Of a stretch of DNA of 64,000 bases, positions 60,301-64,000 are shown piece by piece. A program made the translations under genes and the position numbers. This DNA is from Cryptomeria japonica (lineage: Eukaryota; Streptophyta; Pinopsida; Cupressales; Cupressaceae). The notes under the pieces were generated by a model. That model did no database searches, was not told the DNA's origin, and saw only the letters and a program-made list of their open reading frames with translations. Numbering within the stretch: position 1 is the first letter of the stretch; each line of letters starts with the position of its first letter. The DNA is taken from positions 647,900,920 to 647,964,919 of the forward strand of contig NC_081405.1 of NCBI RefSeq assembly GCF_030272615.1, given 5' to 3'.

Positions 60301-60596
60301 TATGTAGAGAAAGATAAGTTGGTTGGGACAGAGAGATGGTACGTTGGTTGGGAGAGAGAGATAGGTCCCGTTTCGTTTTCCATGCACTCCATGAGATTTG
60401 CCATTTTTTTCTAAGTGTAAAACTTACACACTAAGTGGACACAACTTTGTGCACTTACCTTGTTGTGCTGTTAATTTGCTTATTTGTTTATTTTTGCAAT
60501 TTGTTAGATCTATTGTTGTGCTTAAAGTTTAATATTTTGATGAAGACTAATTCACACCCCCCCCCTCTCAGTCGTCCTTCTTGGTTGTTGCTAATA

Positions 60597-60713
60597 GGGC
60601 ATATATCAGTTAATCAACTTTTCTTTGAAGAAACATGATAGATTGCATTGTCTCAAAGAGGGGCAAAATGTAGACACACAAATTTTTCATCAAAATGTTC
60701 TAATGATTAATCA
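60597..60713 (+). repeat. Gypsy 3' end remnant, plus orientation
   Basis: Polypurine tract at 60655-60668 and LTR start TGTAGACACACAAATT at 60669, cut at 60713 by the element D LTR. It is the inverted counterpart of 53830-53940. Confidence 0.65.
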
Positions 60714-61507
60714 TGTTGGCATATGCACACTCCAATGAGACATTGTATGTGATTGAAGGTTTTGTCATTGATGACAACCTTGCAATCCTATGGCATCAGC
60801 AAAGGCATTTTACCAGCATCAGCAGATCACACTCTATATTGGCACTCAAGACACTGGCACGGGCACAGAAGAAATGAAGTATACCGGCACAGAGGCCGAC
60901 AGGATTTTTTATATTATATTTTGTTTATTATTGTTAAACTTTGTAAGCTAACTTGGCAAATTGTAAAATGACTCTTATATATAAAAGAGATCATTGTAGA
61001 AATTTGATATAGGAGATGTAAGCATAAAAGAAAAATTATGCAGACCTATTATGCGAAATATAGGTTAAGGGGTTTATGTAAGCAATAGAGCAGCAACCGG
61101 TACTGGATCAAGCATTATAGATGCTATTGTAAAGTAGTACAAGATATTGTATTTGTATAATCCTCATTGTAAGTTAGTGAGACTTCCCATTGAGCAGTGA
61201 GCTCTAGGCAGTTGGCTTTCCTGCATGTGTAGGTCCCTATTGTAAGTAATATTCTCTTATTGGCCAATAAGTGAATATTGTGGGTCACAAATCCCACCGA
61301 GGTTTTTCTCACACCGGGTTTCCTTGTTAAAACCTTGTGTTATGGTGTTCTTTTCATGTGGATGCTCTTAATTCTGTTTATTGCATTATTTCTTGCATAC
61401 CAGTACACTGTTATAATATGTTCTACATGTTTTAATTCAAGAAATTCTATTCACCGGTTAGATACTGATTCACCCCCCCCATCTTAGTATCTATGGGATT
61501 CCTAACA
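60714..61507 (+). repeat. LTR of element D
   Basis: TGTTGGCATATGC...CCTAACA, 794 bp, with GATTCACCCCCCCC at about 61470 and CCGAGGTTTTTCTC-type sequence at about 61298. A small frame at 60753-60971 is not convincing. Confidence 0.8.
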
Positions 61508-61509
61508 AT

Positions 61510-61521
61510 TGGTATCATAGC
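61510..61521 (+). other. Primer binding site, tRNA-iMet type (element D)
   Basis: TGGTATCATAGC, one mismatch to TGGTATCAGAGC, with the same 2-base spacer (AT) as element C. Confidence 0.8.
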
Positions 61522-61550
61522 TTGGTCCTTTATTTTTAGAAGCCTAACAG

Positions 61551-62057
61551 CTTGAGGAAGATCTTGACACCGATAAAGATGGAAAATGCTTTAACTATAA
61601 TAAGTATGGTCATAGAGAAAATGAATGTAGATCTAGAAATTATTAGAATATCAACACACCCACCAGTCAATGTTCCAAATGCAACAAAGTTGGTCACAAC
61701 TCTGAAAACTATAGAATGAATGTGAGATGTTATGTTTGTGGAAGATTTGGACATTTATCTAATCAATGTAGAACACAAACCGACATAGGTTATGGGAAAA
61801 CTATTCAAAAGAATAATGTAACTTGTTATGCATGTAACAAGATTGGGCATATTGCTAAATTCTATAGAAGTAAAGGAACACTGGTAGACAATAAAAGTTC
61901 TAGCTTGAAAGGTAAAGAAAAAGTTGAAGAGTTTAAGCAAGAATTTTCAAAACAATGGATTAGAAAAGCTGATCTAAATATGGGGAATACTCCTCCACCG
62001 GTAGAACCAATCAATACTCCATCGGCAGGACAGAGTGATGCTTCATTGGCAAGATAG
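61551..62057 (+). pseudogene. Element D ORF1: four CCHC knuckles, coiled coil deleted
   Basis: One frame from 61551 to the stop at 62055, with one TAG after SRNY. Four knuckles are readable: CFNYNKYGHRENEC (second Cys is Tyr), CSKCNKVGHNSENY (last Cys is Tyr), CYVCGRFGHLSNQC intact, and CYACNKIGHIAKFY (last Cys is Tyr). All three losses are TGT/TGC to TAT/TAC. It starts only 30 bases after the primer site, so about 200 residues seen in C ORF1 are missing. The tail is charged, then Pro-rich (NTPPPVEP). The 340 bases to ORF2 hold nothing recognised. Confidence 0.65.
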
Positions 62058-62398
62058 AGCAGTGCTCCATTGGTAGGAAGTTCTTCATCTAATTGAAGAA
62101 ATTTTCCTTGAGGGTTTGGCAATCAAATGACACATATGCTATTATTCCCTCGGTTAGAGATAAGAAGTTGAAAATTACTTATTACCAGCAAACAATGTTA
62201 AGTGAATACTTAACTGGCATGCAATTAATGTGGTAGATGGTGACAAGACAATATAAAATCAAGGTTTTGGCTACATTTCATTTCACGGAGATTTCAAACC
62301 TACGAAGAGCATGAAGATTCTGAGCTAAGGCATTTCGAACAAGAAGGAAAACACTCCAAGCAATCATCCATCCTAAAGGCAGTAAAAGGTATTTAATC

Positions 62399-64000
62399 AT
62401 GGCATCCACCTTTGCAATTGAATATATAGCAAACCCTATTGTTATTGAAGTGATAAAAAGACCTAGGCCTGTATTTCAGTTAGTTCCCGAGGTAGCAAAG
62501 AAATATGATACCTTAGGTGCTTTTTCTCAAATTCCTAAGGGAGTTGTTTATGCTGAAGACCCCAGAATGTACATCCACTACAACATTGAGGAACTAGGAG
62601 ATGAAGAAATTAAAACAATGTTTAAAACTGTGATATGTGATAAAATAGACAATGTAAAAGATGAACACAAGATCATTGAGACCCTAGGATTTATAGAGAT
62701 CCTTAGCATTCCTAAATTCCCCAAGGATGTGATTAGGATAGTCTTAAGTAGGCTACATGGTGAATTTTTTTGGTTAGATGTAGTCCACAAAATCACTAAG
62801 GAAGTTGTGAAAGTTGTCGTAGGGTTACCAACCACTGGTAAAAGGCCAAATAAAACCAAGAAAGTATCCAATGACCTAGTTACAAACCTAATTGGTGAGA
62901 CATTCGACAAGAGGTCCCTAAGAGTTAATGATGTAATAGACATTAATGTGAGATTTATCAGCATGATATTAGGGTATAAAGCTACTCATGCAAATAGACT
63001 TAATTCAGTTTCAAGTTTATGCATTAAGAGTGCTTATGATATGGTCACATACAATGCAAAGATTGATATATGTGAATGGTTAAAAGATGAATTAATTGAC
63101 AACCTTGGAAAAATTAAAAAGGACAAGAAAGGAACTTTTAGGTTTGGAAATTTGTTAGTATGTCTGATGCTACACATAACCAAATAGGTTCCTGGTATAG
63201 GCTACAAAGAACTTGGATATGATATACCGGTAGGCAAATAGTTAACAGAACTATTCAATAACATGGGAGAAAACAAGGAAAACAATATTCATGACTTTTT
63301 TCAAGCATTAAAGGCCAAAATGAAGAAAAGAATCAGGTTATCACAAAAGATTATCGACAAATACAAAGATGAAATATGCTTTGTAATCAAGAAAGATGAA
63401 ATTTGGATGGAAGCAGTCATCCCAAGGACAGTTTGGGTAACCCAGATGGGCTATGAAATAGATGATTGCATAGTTGAAACATATGCTAAAGCACTTCTAG
63501 AAGCCCCCAGAGAACCTAAGGAAGAAGTATTTGGTAGTGCAAAAACCATTGAAAGCCAAATACAATCAAAGAAAAGAGTGAAAAAGGTTGAGGCAGTTGT
63601 AAGGAAAGGTTCCAGACAAGCAAAATTATCAAAGAAGATGTGTTGAAGAAAACTGGTATAACAGAGGATGAGTTGGTAGCTCCACAACCTGAAACTCACC
63701 TATCACCGGTAGGTACTTCTTTAGGGAGTGACATGCCTGCAACTTTCAAAAGAGTTGTAAGGAAAAGAGATCCCTCACTGGCAACCACACCCTCACCCAG
63801 GAGGATAAGGCAAAAAGAACAAGCAGTGAGATCTCTGGTAAGAAAGGCCACACCAAAGAAGAAACTGACACCCAAGAAGAAGAAGAGGACAAACAAAGAC
63901 TTGGCCCCTCTTGATATACTACTAAATGAAATCATAGAGGAAGGTAAATTGAAGAACATAGAGAAAATATATGACACCTTAATAGCTGATGGAAAAGAAC
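62399..64000 (+). pseudogene. Element D ORF2, unknown protein with basic tail, runs off the window
   Basis: ATG at 62399 (MASTFAIEY). Clean for 262 codons to a TAG at 63185. After a further stop the same frame continues to the stop at 63644, clean from 63263 (127 codons). A frameshift near 63620 then leads to an open frame to the window end. Shared with C ORF2: NIEELG, VLSRLHGEFFWLD, KITKE, VVGLPTTG, DKYKDEICF, PRTVWVTQMGYEID. The tail is strongly basic (ATPKKKLTPKKKKRTNKD), as in C. No catalytic motif or known family was recognised. The F-W-L then ITK then GLP layout recalls unannotated ORFs common in plant repeats, from memory only. Confidence 0.6.

Larger units (their letters stand above)
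56140..60459. mobile_element. TIR-bounded insert of 4.3 kb carrying the palindrome array
   Basis: 56140-56166 and 60433-60459 are inverted repeats matching at 23 of 27 positions, both containing GTTGTGTCCACTT. TTG lies on each side (56137-56139, 60460-60462). The solo LTR sequence continues across it. No transposase was seen, so it would be non-autonomous; superfamily not assigned. Confidence 0.6.
55016..60596 (+). repeat. Solo LTR with GGGCA duplication, split by a TIR element
   Basis: Starts TGTTGGATATGG at 55016. The typical word CATTGATGTCAACATATTCC follows, and the 3' end has the C-run (60556-60565) and GTTGTTGCTAATA. GGGCA flanks it at 55011-55015 and 60597-60601. The last two bases are TA instead of CA; the sister fragment at 9310 shows CA is original. 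About 1.26 kb without the 56140-60459 insert. Confidence 0.8.
60714..64000 (+). mobile_element. Element D: second member of the C family, truncated by window edge
   Basis: LTR, tRNA-iMet-type primer site, CCHC ORF1 and ORF2 in the same order as element C. ORF1 lacks the coiled-coil part. The pol region, if any, lies beyond 64000. Confidence 0.75.

Noticed and set aside
60168-60404. Minus-strand frame with repeated YVIIGP-like words
   Set aside because: Direct translation of the palindrome lattice.

Overview
This is plant nuclear DNA made almost entirely of nested, decaying LTR retrotransposons. No host gene, rRNA, tRNA or CRISPR array was recognised. The evidence for a plant is: Ty1/copia pol with a YVDD reverse transcriptase; a large Ty3/gypsy Tat-like element with two RNase H domains and an antisense plant-mobile-domain (PMD) frame; and primer sites matching plant tRNA-iMet and tRNA-Trp. 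The repeat density suits a very large genome, possibly a gymnosperm, but the sequence cannot settle that. Letters T, B, C and D below are my own labels.

Layout. 1-2701 (-): 5' part of element T1, cut by the left edge and inserted in element C. 2702-about 8165 (-): element C, a two-ORF family of unknown function. About 8190-9305 (-): gypsy integrase remnant, followed by an LTR fragment (9310-9790). 10892-14985 (+): Ty1/copia coding region. Its putative 3' LTR carries an almost perfect 1024-bp tandem repeat (14986-19030) and a degenerate tail to about 19865. 20565-46279 (-): element B, a giant Tat-like gypsy element (about 17.5 kb without its insert) with an antisense PMD pseudogene between integrase and 3' LTR. 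28666-36854 (+): element T2, complete with two LTRs and a GTAAG target-site duplication, inserted in B pol between the two RNase H domains. 46840-48403: two LTR pieces in opposite orientation. 48404-52131 (-): T3, a third T copy, itself split by a small TIR element. 52132-53858: gypsy LTR containing a 359-bp tandem array. 55016-60596 (+): solo LTR with GGGCA duplication, split by a TIR-bounded 4.3-kb insert. That insert is mostly a 3-kb lattice of W-centred palindromes. 60714-64000 (+): element D, same family as C, running off the right edge.

How the parts relate. B has gag, protease, a G-patch segment, RT, two RNase H domains and integrase, all broken by stops. T has no RT, RNase H or integrase. 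It encodes a repeat-rich protein fused to a retropepsin and a G-patch, homologous to the gag-protease stretch of B, so it is probably mobilised in trans. T is primed by a different tRNA from B, so it is not a simple deletion of this B copy. C and D share PBS, LTR-end architecture and ORF order: a protein with several CCHC knuckles, then a large unknown protein with a basic tail. No pol is visible in either. Many broken codons look like C-to-T or G-to-A transitions, as expected for methylated silent repeats.
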